64,000 nt of DNA, from contig VCAZ01000014.1 in NCBI GenBank assembly GCA_005784505.1, forward strand, positions 1,009,748-1,073,747. Reading direction: 5' to 3'. Positions 1 to 11,958 of the stretch are shown here, one piece after another. Position 1 is the stretch's first letter, and each line of letters starts with the position of its first letter. This DNA is from Bagarius yarrelli (taxonomy: Eukaryota > Chordata > Actinopteri > Siluriformes > Sisoridae). The notes under the pieces were generated by a model. It was not told the origin of the DNA. It did not search any database and saw nothing but the letters and a program-made list of their open reading frames with translations. The translations under genes and the position numbers were made by a program.

Positions 1-500
1 CGAGAATGAACGATTTCAGCATCTCTTCATGCAATTTTAAGCACTTTAATCTTCTAATCTGAATAAATATTACATTCCTTTTTTATTTCGGCTTTTTAAT
101 CACTTAATATTTAATCGTTCAGGATTCAGACAGGAGCAGCGGAAGGACAGGAAACCAGGATCCCACAGCATCTCGGCTCTTCTATGGCTTAAGACGATTC
201 CTCAGACGTCGACGCTCCAGGAAATACACTTCCTCTAAGCTACAAATCCCAGGGGCGAAATCTGATGTCACTAAACGTCCCCATCAAAGTCGATCAAGCG
301 GTCGGAGATCGACGCCCGTCCCTTGTTATTGCTGACGTCTGCTTTAATTAGATCAATAGTATATAGAATCTTGATCTCCTGAGCTGAAGAGACCAGAGAC
401 CCCCAGGGGCTCTCATAAACCAACGAGTAACGTCCTATCTGATTATTAATGAAGGTAATGTTAGGATGTAATAGAGATCTAAACTGAATTTAAACTTTGT
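1..500. other. single-copy sequence, no gene seen
   Basis: High-complexity DNA with no long open frame, no recognisable transposon and no tandem repeat. I see no support for a coding exon. Confidence 0.5.
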
Positions 501-502
501 GG

Positions 503-870
503 CTACCTCAGCCTCACCTTTACCTTACCCTTCTGCCCACCTACACTATCTACAACATCCTTATCCTCACATTCACCCTCTACCTCAGCCTCACCTTTAC
601 CTTACCCTTCTGCCCACCTACACTATCTACAACATCCTTATCCTCACATTCACCCTCTACCTCAGCCTCACCTTTACCTTACCCTTCTGCCCACCTACAC
701 TATCTACAACATCCTTATCCTCACATTCACCCTCTGCTTCATCCTCACCTTCCCCCTTTGCCTCATCCTCACCCCAATTCTCACTTTCACCCTCAACCTT
801 ATCCCCACCTTTACCTTACAGCTCATTCCTACCCTCATTCCCATCCTTATGCTCTGCCTCATCCTGCCAC
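503..870 (+). repeat. 77-bp minisatellite, 3 perfect copies plus decayed tail
   Basis: Three essentially identical 77-bp units start at 503, 580 and 657, each beginning CTACCTCAGCCTCACC. After 733 the sequence decays into irregular C/T-rich pieces of the same type up to about 870. Because 77 is not a multiple of 3, the repeat gives the same peptide in successive frames, producing two overlapping open frames of about 125 codons rich in Leu, Pro, Ser and Thr. These are artefacts of the repeat, not genes. Confidence 0.93.
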
Positions 871-1950
871 TGAACCTTAAGTAACCTCACCACCGACCAC
901 CTTCTTCAACCAACACCACTGCTTAAACACTACAAAGAATAAAGAAAATCTCTGAAATCTGATTGGTGGAATGAGTATGTTACTCATATAATCCATTCAT
1001 CATTGATTTCCTTATATACAGACTGATTCTCATTATGTGTAGATTTTATTCTTGGCCTTGAAACCATTTTCAAGTCGCAGCTGTTATAAAACAGTCGCAC
1101 TGGAGACTCCTTCCATAAAGGTTAACGTCTCTTTACGGGCAGAGCTGCCAATCTACCTTCTGACCAATCAGAGTGCAGAATTTCACACTGAATCATCAAA
1201 CAACGATTCCAGGTCAAAAGAATAATCCAGAGAAAGTCCAGTAAAGATTCTGGTGGAAAAGGTTCAAGTAAACCGGAGCAACATTTAAAGATTAGCATGT
1301 TTGTGCACAGGAGAATTGCTGCCTAAACATCTGGCACGAACACCATGTCTATAATTGAACACCTGTCTATAAATGCCACCCCTTTCGGGTCGGTGGCTGA
1401 CCTCTGACCTTTACTGAAAGTCCTCTGATTTTTTTTCCCTTTTTTATTATCTTTATCAAATTGTTTCTCCAAATTATGCTGAAGATCCCATCCTGATGTG
1501 TTAGCAGAGTAGGCAATCTTGCTCGAGTCTGGTGGCTTTGCCCGGTCACCTGCTGGCTACTTGGATGGCGGCCTGAAGCGTGCCGAGCTGCAAGGCAAAC
1601 GATAGACCCGTCTCCATCATGGTAGAGGCGGGGGGCTAATTGAGCAGCTGCAGGGGGGCAGGCGGGTCAGCCATGATGGCGGAACAGACACTAAAGTGAC
1701 ATTGGGCCTGCTTCAAAATGAAACGTCACTCCACATGTCGTCTCACAGCATCCAACAGGACCGGCGTAAAAGGATTTAGAGGACATGGCGGCAACTCCGG
1801 AGGAAAAATTCCTGCTAATGAGCAACTTCAATCGAAGCATAAAAAACATTTAGTCAAATTAAAATGTGTTTAGGACAGAAGGACAGAACCGGACATGGAC
1901 GGGTCACATGGTTAAGACAGGAAAACAATGATGAGATTCAGGACAACTCA

Positions 1951-1953
<3 letters not shown>
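871..1953. other. single-copy sequence
   Basis: No tandem structure and no convincing ORF. It contains a G-rich patch near 1560-1690 and a CCAAT-type motif near 1168. No known transposon was recognised. Confidence 0.45.

Positions 1954-1991
<38 letters not shown>
1954..1991 (+). repeat. (TC)n microsatellite
   Basis: An uninterrupted TC dinucleotide run of 38 bp. Confidence 0.97.
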
Positions 1992-1994
<3 letters not shown>

Positions 1995-2157
1995 TCATTT
2001 ATTTTAATCCCTTCTCTCGTTTACTCATCTTTTGAGATTATTTATTCATTCTGTAGCAAAAACGCCCACTGGACACTTTTAGAACAAGAGACTACAAACC
2101 TGGGAGTTTTGCGTGTGGTGGTTAAACACTCGGGTTGGGATGCCAGTACTACTCAAA

Positions 2158-2372
2158 GCCCCCACACACGCCCACCAAACCCCACCCCACCCCCACCCAA
2201 CACACGCACCCAGGTGCAATTTAGTATAACTAATCAACCAACTCAGAAGAAAAGGAACAAAAGAACCCTGAAGAAGAATAAAAGAATGGAGAAAAAAAAC
2301 AGAAGACAAGGAGGATGAATAAGAAAAGGAAGAAAAGAAAAAAGAAGAAGAAGAAGAGAAGGAAGAGCTTTT
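2158..2372 (+). repeat. C/A-rich tract followed by purine-rich tract
   Basis: Positions 2158-2212 are almost only C and A (CCACC/CACAC type). From about 2250, and most strongly 2313-2372, the strand is A/G-rich with GAA triplets. Open frames on both strands here are low-complexity artefacts. Confidence 0.8.
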
Positions 2373-2514
2373 AGATTAGATGCTAAACAAACGCTGAGGT
2401 CGTGGAAATAAATCCTGAATAAGAAATGGAGTTTACAGAAAAGCCATCTGGAACCACCGGGACCTCCAGAAACCAGACTAAATTAAATGAACGCAATAAT
2501 TGAAAGCAATGCTT

Positions 2515-2626
2515 CCACACACACACACACAAAACACACACACACACACACACACACTCTCACTCTCTCTCTCTCACAAAAAATCTCTTACTTTCACAAA
2601 ACTTATCTCGCGCTCTCTCTCTCGCG

Positions 2627-2662
<36 letters not shown>

Positions 2663-2810
2663 TACCACATTTTCTCTCAGAAAAAAATTCTCTCCCTCTC
2701 TCTCTTTGTCACACACATTCTCTGTCTGTCTGTCTGTCTGTCTCTCTCTTTCACATTTTCTCTCTCCTTATTCTTTCTCTCTACATCGTTGATATTATTA
2801 TTATTATTAT
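2515..2810 (+). repeat. compound microsatellite (AC)n, (TC)n, (TCTG)n, (ATT)n
   Basis: Alternating blocks: AC at about 2515-2556, TC/CTCA at 2557-2640, AC at 2641-2662, TC at 2690-2708, TCTG at 2720-2742, TC to 2782 and ATT at 2793-2810. Two His/Thr/Leu/Ser-rich open frames of 101 and 136 codons are translations of this block. Confidence 0.95.
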
Positions 2811-3306
2811 CTATTTAAAGTTAGATAATAATAATATAAGGAATATGATGTGTCTTGTCTTTTTTAGGCACATGGTACATAAATTGTCCATCGTAAAAGT
2901 CCCCGGTTGATCTAGTACTTCCTGCCTGGATTCGATTCAGCTACCGTTTCCTTTAACACTCCGAATAAGGACATGTGACCCGCCTCACACACTATATAGT
3001 ATGAAATGATGTGATTTTGGATTCCGCTCCTGTTCTTCACTGATCTCCAGCATCCGAGAGGGAAAAACACTCGTTTCTCTGGTGAGACTTTTAAATTAAA
3101 GTCTGTGCTGTTTTTTTTTCTCTTTTCAGCTCCACAACAGCAGAATGTTTTAGAGAATATAATAAACCCAGTGACGGTACGAGGAGCTTCTTTAAATCTA
3201 ATGCAACACATAAAGAAATGAAACCAGGGGATACCAGTGATATAAAAGTGAGCAAATAACTCACTTTATTAAATAAACTTTTCAGGATGTCGGTTATTAC
3301 TTGCGG
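2811..3306. other. single-copy sequence
   Basis: No tandem repeat apart from a short T-run near 3111. The minus-strand open frame at 2912-3211 has no recognisable domain and partly overlaps microsatellite sequence, so I do not call it a gene. Confidence 0.4.
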
Positions 3307-3398
3307 GTGTGTGTGTGTGTGTGTGTGTGTAACATTAGCTGCTTTTATCACCTGACTGATTATTGTCCCAACCTCAGTGTTCACAGGCGTGTGCAATA

Positions 3399-3434
<36 letters not shown>
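3307..3434 (+). repeat. two (TG)n microsatellites
   Basis: TG runs at 3307-3330 and 3401-3434, separated by 70 bp of ordinary sequence. Confidence 0.97.
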
Positions 3435-3437
<3 letters not shown>

Positions 3438-3570
3438 TGGTTGGCTGCTTAATGACAGTTTACACAGTAAAAATAAATACAGGCATGGAGGAGCAGCAGG
3501 GGGCTGCAGAGGGCAAGAACTAAAATTCATCATTAACACAAGGAGAAAAGCGAAATAAAGAGGCGGTTTA

Positions 3571-5232
3571 AGAAAAAAAGAAAAGAAAAGAAAAAAAAGA
3601 AAAGTAAAGAAAAGAAAAAAAAGAAATATATTAAATGAAATTCAAGAGGAATAAAAAAAGGAAAGTAGGCAAATGAGGAAAAAATCAAGAAAAGGAAAGG
3701 AAAACAAGAAAGGACAAGAAGGAAATGAAAAGGTAGAGAATACGGAAATTAAAGAGAACAAAAAAGGGGGAAATGAGGAATAAATTGTAAAAGATTAGAA
3801 AAAGGAAGAAGTGGAGAAAAAGGAGAAGAAGAAAAAAAAGAAGAGAAAGATGACATAATTAAGGAAGAGAAGAAGAAGGAGGAAGAGGAGGAAAACGGAG
3901 AAGAGTAGAAAAAGAAGGAAAAAAACATGGAAAGGTACAAAAAGTACAAAGAAAAGTACAGGAAGGAGGATAGAGCAAGAAATAAAAGAGTAAATAGAAG
4001 AGGACAAGAAGGGAGAAGAGGTGTAGAAGATGGAAGAAAAAATAAGGATGAAGAGGAAATAGAGAAGAACGAGAAAAGAAAAAGAAAAATAGAAAAGGAG
4101 GACAACTGAGTAAAAAGATTATGAAAAAAAGATAGAACTAAAAAGGTAGAGAAAAGGGAAATTAAAGAGGAGAAGAAGAGAAAATAAGAGTAGGAGAAGG
4201 AGAATAGGAGGAAGAGAGAAGAGAAATGTAGGCAAAAAAGAAGAGTATGAAAAAAAGGAATAAAAAACGGGGCAGGAGGGAAGAAGAACAGAGAGAAAGG
4301 AAAAAACGGAAGAAAAATAAGGGAAAGGAGGAAAAGGAGGTAAAAGAAGAAAAAACAAATAGAAAATGAATAAAAAATGAACAAGAGGAAAAAAACAAAG
4401 TTACGGTTAACAAGTTAGAGGAAAGAAAAATGAAATAAAAAGGAAGAGTACAAGAAGGAAGAAGACAAAAGAAGTAAGAAGAAAGAAAGGAAGAAGAAGA
4501 AAAGGAGAAAGGAAAAAAAGGAAAGAGAAGTAGGGAAAATTAAAGAGGAAAAGGAGGTAAAAGAAGAAAAGAAAAGAAGAAAAGGTTAGGATTAACAAGT
4601 TAGAGGAAAAGGGAAAAGAGGACAAGAAGAATAAACAAGAGTAGGAGACAGGGAAAGGAGGAGAAAGAGTTAGGAGAATAGGAGGAAGAGGAAAGAGGAA
4701 TGGAGGTGAAAAAGAAAAGAGAGAGAGGAAAAACTGAAGAAAAATAAGGGAAAACTGAAGAGAAGTAAAAGAAAAGAAGGAAAGTAAAAGAAGAATAGAA
4801 AAGAAGAAAAAAACAAGAAAAAAGGAAAAAAAGAAAGTTAGGATTAAAAAGTTAGAGGAAAGGGAAATGAATGTACAAAAAGGAAGAGGTAAAAAAGGTG
4901 AAAGAAAAAAGAAAAAGGAGAAGAAGGGAAAATTGAAGAGGAAAAGGAGGTAAAAGAAGAAAAAACAAATGGAAAAAAAATTAAAAAAGAACAAGAGGAA
5001 AAAAAAAAGTTAGAGGAAAGGAAAATGAAATAAAAAGAGGAAGAGTACAAGAAGGAAGAAGACAAAAAAGTAAGAAAAAAGAAAGGAAGAAGAAGAAAAG
5101 GAGAAAGGAAATAAAGAAGAGGGAGAATACAAGAAAGTAGAAGAAGAAAAGGAGAAAAAAAAGGAAGAAGAAGAAGAAAAAGAGAAAGAAAAAAAGGAAA
5201 AAGAAGAAGAAGGGAAAATTAAGGAAAAGGAG
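3571..5232 (+). repeat. 1.66-kb polypurine (GAAA/GAAG) tract
   Basis: The + strand is almost entirely A and G, with scattered T and very few C. It is not a simple repeat. A block of roughly 170-190 bp recurs at about 4325-4515 and 4935-5115, offset about 600-610 bp with small indels, and the motif GTTAGAGGAAA recurs near 4409, 4594, 4848 and 5010. This indicates internal duplication. The long minus-strand open frames, rich in Phe, Ser and Leu, arise only because the complement is TTC/TCT-rich. Confidence 0.95.
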
Positions 5233-5619
5233 TTGATATATTTTATTCTTTTTAATTTTTTTTATTAAATTTTTTATTTTATTATGGAGGTTTTATTATT
5301 TTTATTTATTTATTTATTATTACAGGTATATATTATTTATTGAGGTGTGTTTATTCTATAAACTGCTGATTTCTGCTGCGCTGCTCTTAAACTCACTGTC
5401 ATAAAAATCGGAAGCTGAAAACTGCTAATGGCGAATTCGCTGCTGTGCTGAAAGATAATAATAAACGGAGCAGGAAATTGGACAGGACACTCGCTGTCAC
5501 GTCCACCATCAAGCCGCTCCATCTGCTCTGCTGAATTATTAACCCAACATTAAAATTTCATCCACACTGAAAGTCTCCCGTTTCATAATCAGGACACTTC
5601 GGGTTTCCCCCACACGCCG
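5233..5619. other. AT-rich spacer then single-copy sequence
   Basis: 5233-5330 is T/A-rich with (ATTT)n-like runs. 5340-5619 is ordinary high-complexity DNA. No gene is supported. Confidence 0.45.
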
Positions 5620-6325
5620 TCCTCACATCTCCACACATCTCCACACTTCTCTCCGTGTCTCTGCATGTCTCTCCATAAAGCTCATAACATCTCACCTCGA
5701 TATAAACCGTCCCACATCATCTATGATCTTCTTACATCTTCTTATATTTATACCTTTCATCTTAATAGCTGAACATCTGATCTCCCAATGTCCTCCCAAC
5801 ATATTCATTTTCTGTCTCATCATAACTCTAATTATTTCACCATGTCTGCAAACAAGAACTAACCACGTCTTCCCACATCTCCTTAGATCTCCACACAGTC
5901 CCCACATTTCCCAACATCTACTCACATTTCCTCGCATGTCTCATCACATCTCTCACAGGCTTACATCTCCTAACATCACCCCCATGTCCCAACATCTCAC
6001 ACGTCCCAACATCTCCTCACGTGTCCCAACATCACCTCACATGTCCCAACATCACCTCACATGTCCCAACATCTCCTCAAATGTCCCAACATCTCTTCAA
6101 ATGTCCCAACATCTCCTCAGATGTCCCAACATCTCCTTACTTGTCGCAACATCTCCTCACAAGTCCCACATGTCCCAACATCTCCTCAAATGTCCCAACA
6201 TCTCCTCAAAGTGTCCCACATCTCTAAATCTCTTCAAATGTCCCAACATCTCCTCAGATGTCCCAACATCTCCTTACTTGTCGCAACATCTCCTCACAAG
6301 TCCCACATGTCCCAACATCTCTGCT
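5620..6325 (+). repeat. 20-bp minisatellite
   Basis: Degenerate TCTCCACACA-type sequence from 5620 passes into a regular 20-bp unit, consensus near ATGTCCCAACATCTCCTCAA. A higher-order block of about 70 bp, containing CTTACTTGTCGCAACATC, is duplicated 137 bp apart (near 6121 and 6258). Open frames of 68-220 codons across it are repeat translations. Confidence 0.95.
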
Positions 6326-6704
6326 GTGTATAAACACCAGAAAGCTGATGTGAAATACTCATTTGAAGATGGTGCCTCGCTGTAAGTGAACTGATGTCAG
6401 CGGTTCCTCGTGTTCTTGTGTATTAGATCAGAGGCGGTTCTGTAGAGCACGCGCTCCCTCAGGCCAAAAATCCTAATAACAGGGAATAAATGATTCATGG
6501 AGGCTTTCAAACATATTTAAATATAATGAAAAATCTATTTAAATGCATGAATATAAAGTTATTATCTTTACAGCTCCATCTAATCACAGCAGAAGGAATC
6601 GAACACATTCCACTAATCAGTTTGATTCAGATGATTCAGTTCAGAAACTCACAGCCAACTGGCTCACATCCGCCAGCTAAAGACTCACTAACACACCATT
6701 ACCA
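6326..6704. other. single-copy sequence
   Basis: Ordinary sequence between two minisatellites. The 87-codon open frame at 6490-6753 runs into the next array and has no recognisable domain. Confidence 0.4.
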
Positions 6705-9700
6705 ACATAATATACTGTACACTGTACACACACAACCACCAACACACACCTAACACACCACACCACCTAAACAACATAATATACTGTACCACACACTACT
6801 TACACAACCACCATAACACACCATAAACAACATAATATACTGTACACACCACCAACACACCACTAACACACCATAAACAACATAATATACTGTACACACC
6901 ACCAACACACCACTAACACACCATAAACAACACCAACCCCATAATATACTGTACACATAATATATCTGTACACACCACCAACACACCACTAACACACCAT
7001 AAACAACATAACACAACCATAACACATACTGTACACACCACCAACACACCACTAACACACCATAAACAACATAATATACTGTACACACCACCAACACACC
7101 ACTAACACACCATAAACAACATAATATACTGTACACACCACCAACACACTAACACACTAAACTAACTGTACACACCCACACCACTAACACTACACACACA
7201 ACCATAAACAACATAATATACTGTACACACCACCAACACACCACTACACACACCACCCTAACCCAACATAATTCTGTACACATACTTACACACCACTAAC
7301 ACACACATACCTAACACATAAATAATACTGTACACACACCACAACACACCACTAACACACCATAAACAACATAATATACTGTACCAACCACCAAACACAC
7401 CACTAACACACCATAACAACAAAATAACTGTATACACAACCCCACCAACAACCACCCACTAACACACCATAAAACAACATAATATACGTACACACCACCA
7501 CCAACACACCACTAATATACACCACACCACACACCACTTACAATATAAACCAACAATAATATACTGTACACACCACCACACTACACACCACTAACACACC
7601 ATAAACAACATAATATACTGTACCCCACTACTTAACACACTGACCACACATAACACAAACCATACAACAACATAAACGATACTGTACACACCACCAACAC
7701 ACCACTAACACACCATAAACAACATAATATACTGTACAACACACCAAACCACCAACACACACACACCACAAAATAACACACACCATAAACAACATAAACA
7801 ACATATATACTGTACACACCACCAACACACCACTAACACACCATAACAACATAAATACTGTACACAACCACCAACACACCACATACTGTACACACTTACA
7901 CACTAACACACCATAAACAACATAATATACTGTACACAACCACCACACACCACAACACACCACTAACACACACACATAAACAACATAATATACTACTACA
8001 CTGTACACACCACCAACACACCACTACACCCATAACCACACTATATACTGTACAACCACTAACACACCATAAACACCATAAACAACATATATACTGTACA
8101 CACAACCACCAACTACACACCACTAACCACCATTAACACAACATAATATACTGTAACACCACCCACAACACCACCCAACACACTAACACCATAACAAACA
8201 TAATATCCTGTACACACACACACTTACACACCACTAACACACCATAAACAACATAATATACTGTACACACCACTTACACACCACTACACCCCATAACACA
8301 ACCATAAGATACTTACACACACTACACCCCATACCCACCCCCTACTACACACCACTAACACACCCTAACAACATAATATACTGTACACACCACTAACACA
8401 CCACTAACACACCATAACCAACAATATATACTGTACACACCACCAACACACCACTAACACACCATATAAACAACATAATATACTGTACACCACCACCAAC
8501 ACACCACTAACACACCATTAAACAAATAATATACTGTACACAACACCCAACACACCACTAACACCCCATAAACAACATAATATACTGTACACACCACCCA
8601 ACACAACACACCACTAACACACCATAAACAACATAATATACTGTACACACACCACCAACACACCACTAACACACCATAAACAACATAATATACAACATGT
8701 ACACACTACACACCACACACACCACCAACACACCATAAACAACATAATAAACACAACACATACACACACTAACACTGTACACACACCACCAACACACCAC
8801 TAACACACCATTACACACATAATATACTGTACACACCCACACACCACTAACACACCATTAAACAACATAATATACTGTAAACACCACCAACACACACCTA
8901 ACACACTACCACACCATAAACAAACATAATATACTGTACACACACCACCAACACACCACTAACACACCATAAACAACATAATATACTGTACACACCACCA
9001 ACACACCACTAACACACCATAAACAACCACAACCATAATATACTGTACACACATGTACACCAACCACACCACTAAACACCATTAAACAACATAATATACT
9101 GTACACACACCAACACCAACACACCACTAAACACACCATAAACACACATAAACATACTTACTGTACACACACTACAACACAATACACACCACTAACACAC
9201 CATAAACAACATAATAGACTGTACACCCCCTAAACACACCATTACCACACACACACTAACACACCATAAACAACATAATATACACACCAAACACAGTACA
9301 CACCACACCACCACTAACACACACCACTAACACACCAACTGTACACACACCATAACCTAAAACAACAGTACTGTTACACACCACCAACCCACACCACTAA
9401 CACACCATAAACAACATAATATACTGTACACACACAACCCAACACACCACTAACACACCATAAACAACACATAATATACTGTACACACCCACTAACACAC
9501 CATAACACAACATAATATACTGTACACACCACTAACAACACACACACCAAATTACACACACCACCAACACACACCCACACTAACAACAACATAATATACT
9601 GTACACACCAACCACCAACCACCACCATTAACACCACTAACACACCACCATAAACAACAACATAATATACTGTACACACACCACCACCAACACACCACTA

Positions 9701-10757
9701 AAACACACCATAAAAACAACATATACCTGTCCACACACCAAACTCAACTACTTACCACACCTAACACAACAACCATTAACAACATAATATACTGTACACA
9801 CCACCACACACTTTACACACCACTAAACACACCATAAACAACATAAATATTACTGTACACACCACTACACACACCACTAACACACTGTACATAACACCAC
9901 ATAATCACAACCACTAATACTAATACTAATGTACACACCACTTACACACACCACTAACACACCATAAACAACATAATATACTGTACACACCACCAACCAC
10001 CACACACACCATAACACACCATAAACAACATAAACACATATACTGTACACACCACCCCAAACACACCACTAACACACCATTAAACAACATAATATACAAA
10101 ATGTACACACCACACACACCATAAAACATACCACACACACACCACTACACACAAACACCAACACACACTTCCACTGTACATAAACCAACATAATATACTG
10201 TACACACCACCAACACACCACTAACACACCATAAACAACATAATATACTGTACACACACCAACCACACACACCATAATAGACTGTACACACCATAAACCA
10301 ACAAATATATATGTACACACCACCAACACACCACTAACACACCACCACAAACACACCTAACACACCATAAACAACATAATATACTGTACACACCAACCAC
10401 CAACACACAACCACTAACACACCATAAACAAATAATTAACATAATAAACACACATACTGTAACAACACACACACCACTACACACCACTAAACACACACCA
10501 TAAACAACACACATAATAAACAACATACTAACACCACTGTACACATCACCAACACACCATTAACACACCACTAACAACATGATATACTGTACACACCATC
10601 AACACACCACCAACACACCATTAACAACATAATATACTGTACACACCACCAACACACCACCACACCCCACCAACACACCACGTAACACACCACTAACAAC
10701 ATAAAACATATATACCTGTACACACCACCAACACACCAGCAACACACCACCGACACA
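6705..10757 (+). repeat. 4-kb minisatellite array of a 50-bp unit
   Basis: The unit is 50 bp: ATAATATACTGTACACACC, then ACCAACACACCACTAACAC, then ACCATAAACAAC. Perfect 50-bp spacing is seen where GTACACACCA recurs at 7031, 7081 and 7131. There are about 80 units or partial units. Differences among copies are mostly one- or two-base insertions and deletions with few substitutions, and some units are shortened. The many minus-strand open frames rich in Cys, Val, Tyr and Trp are translations of this unit and not genes. Confidence 0.97.
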
Positions 10758-11193
10758 CGTTTTGCTGCTGCTCCAAACTGAAGGGCAATTAAACAAAAAT
10801 CAAACAAACCAGAATGAATGTGTCGTTATTTCTACTGTAGTTATTAAATCTTTTTGCAAAACTATTAATTAATTAACTATTTATTTATTTTCATGGTTTG
10901 TGTTATTTCTATTTTTGTTGGTTTGTTTATTGGTTTTGAAAAATTCTAAAATTATAGTTTAGATGTAGATTTTAATATTATTTGTTTGCTACTTAAAAAT
11001 AATGAACATTTATTTATTTATTTGTTTGTTTGCCTGCTTATGAAACATCAATGATAAGCGTTTTTTTAAACAAAAAAAAAACATATATATAAAAACATAA
11101 TATATCAGTATATCTTATTTTCTATCTTTCTTTTTTTTTTTTTAAATAAAAATGTTTTATATTTTTTCTTAAAATAAATATTTTTTTAACAGA

Positions 11194-11225
<32 letters not shown>

Positions 11226-11641
11226 TCATCATATAAAACCATCATCATCATGCTGTAGAAGAAGGCGAGTCAACACGACAGCATGTGTATGATGTAAGCA
11301 CAATATACCTTTTTATAATAATCATATTTTCTCTTTTTTCCTCTTTTGGATCAGATTTAAATTTAATTTATAGATTAATTAGATTTAATTCTGGATGTAT
11401 AATAACATGTAATGCTTAAATACTACGTTATTCATCACTGATTTAAAGCCACACAAATGGAAAGCAGAATCCAGCCGGTGGTCATTCCGAGTGTATCATG
11501 TACTGAAGTGCTGCCCCCTGCTGGTGCATTAGAAAACGAGTACAGCCTCATTTTATCCTGTGATAAAATAATCTGCAGTGCAAAATACTATAACACAAAA
11601 TATACACAAAGAAAACTTAATTTAATTCTGCCCTGATTCTG
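10758..11641. other. AT-rich sequence with short (TA)n
   Basis: A/T-rich, with poly-A and poly-T runs and a TA run at about 11195-11217. From 11400 it becomes more mixed. No coding or transposon signature was recognised. Confidence 0.5.
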
Positions 11642-11688
11642 CCCCCACCCCATCACACCCCACCACACCACACCACACCACACCCCAT
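11642..11688 (+). repeat. (CCACA)n microsatellite
   Basis: A short pentanucleotide-like run of CCACA units with flanking C/A-rich sequence. Confidence 0.85.
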
Positions 11689-11958
11689 AAACCCCTTTCC
11701 CAAAAGCTGCCCGGTCCAGTCTGGTAGGCGGAGTTAAATGCGCGGTCTGTCATGCCAAAGCTTCCTGGCTGTGACACTCGTTAACATTAATGTCTTCATC
11801 AGAAGAAAGTGACAGACGCGCGGCGAGACTGATCTCAGCCATGTGGAGGTCCGCCAGCCAATTATGCGCTACTGCTCAGATTCAGACCGCTGCAATAATG
11901 AAGGACAGCTTGCAGCATTAGCGCATTAACTGAACAACACTCCCGGCCACACACACAC
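11689..11958. other. single-copy sequence
   Basis: GC-richer, high-complexity DNA without ORF or repeat, directly upstream of the 91-bp satellite. Confidence 0.4.

Noticed and set aside
1130..1200. CCAAT motif near 1168 as a promoter element
   Set aside because: No TATA box, CpG-rich context, initiator or downstream exon supports a promoter; a similar GACCAATCAGA phrase near 38310 suggests a shared old repeat or chance.
3749..5065. Long minus-strand frames rich in Phe, Ser and Leu that look like membrane proteins
   Set aside because: They are the complement of a polypurine tract; overlapping frames in several phases have the same composition.
5620..10757. Possible CRISPR-like arrays with regular 20-bp or 50-bp spacing
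   Set aside because: Units are contiguous without unique spacers, and the sequence context is a vertebrate genome.
6750..10807. Many minus-strand frames rich in Cys, Val, Tyr and Trp, resembling a cysteine-rich repeat protein family
   Set aside because: They are translations of the 50-bp minisatellite in shifting frames; frame changes follow unit indels.
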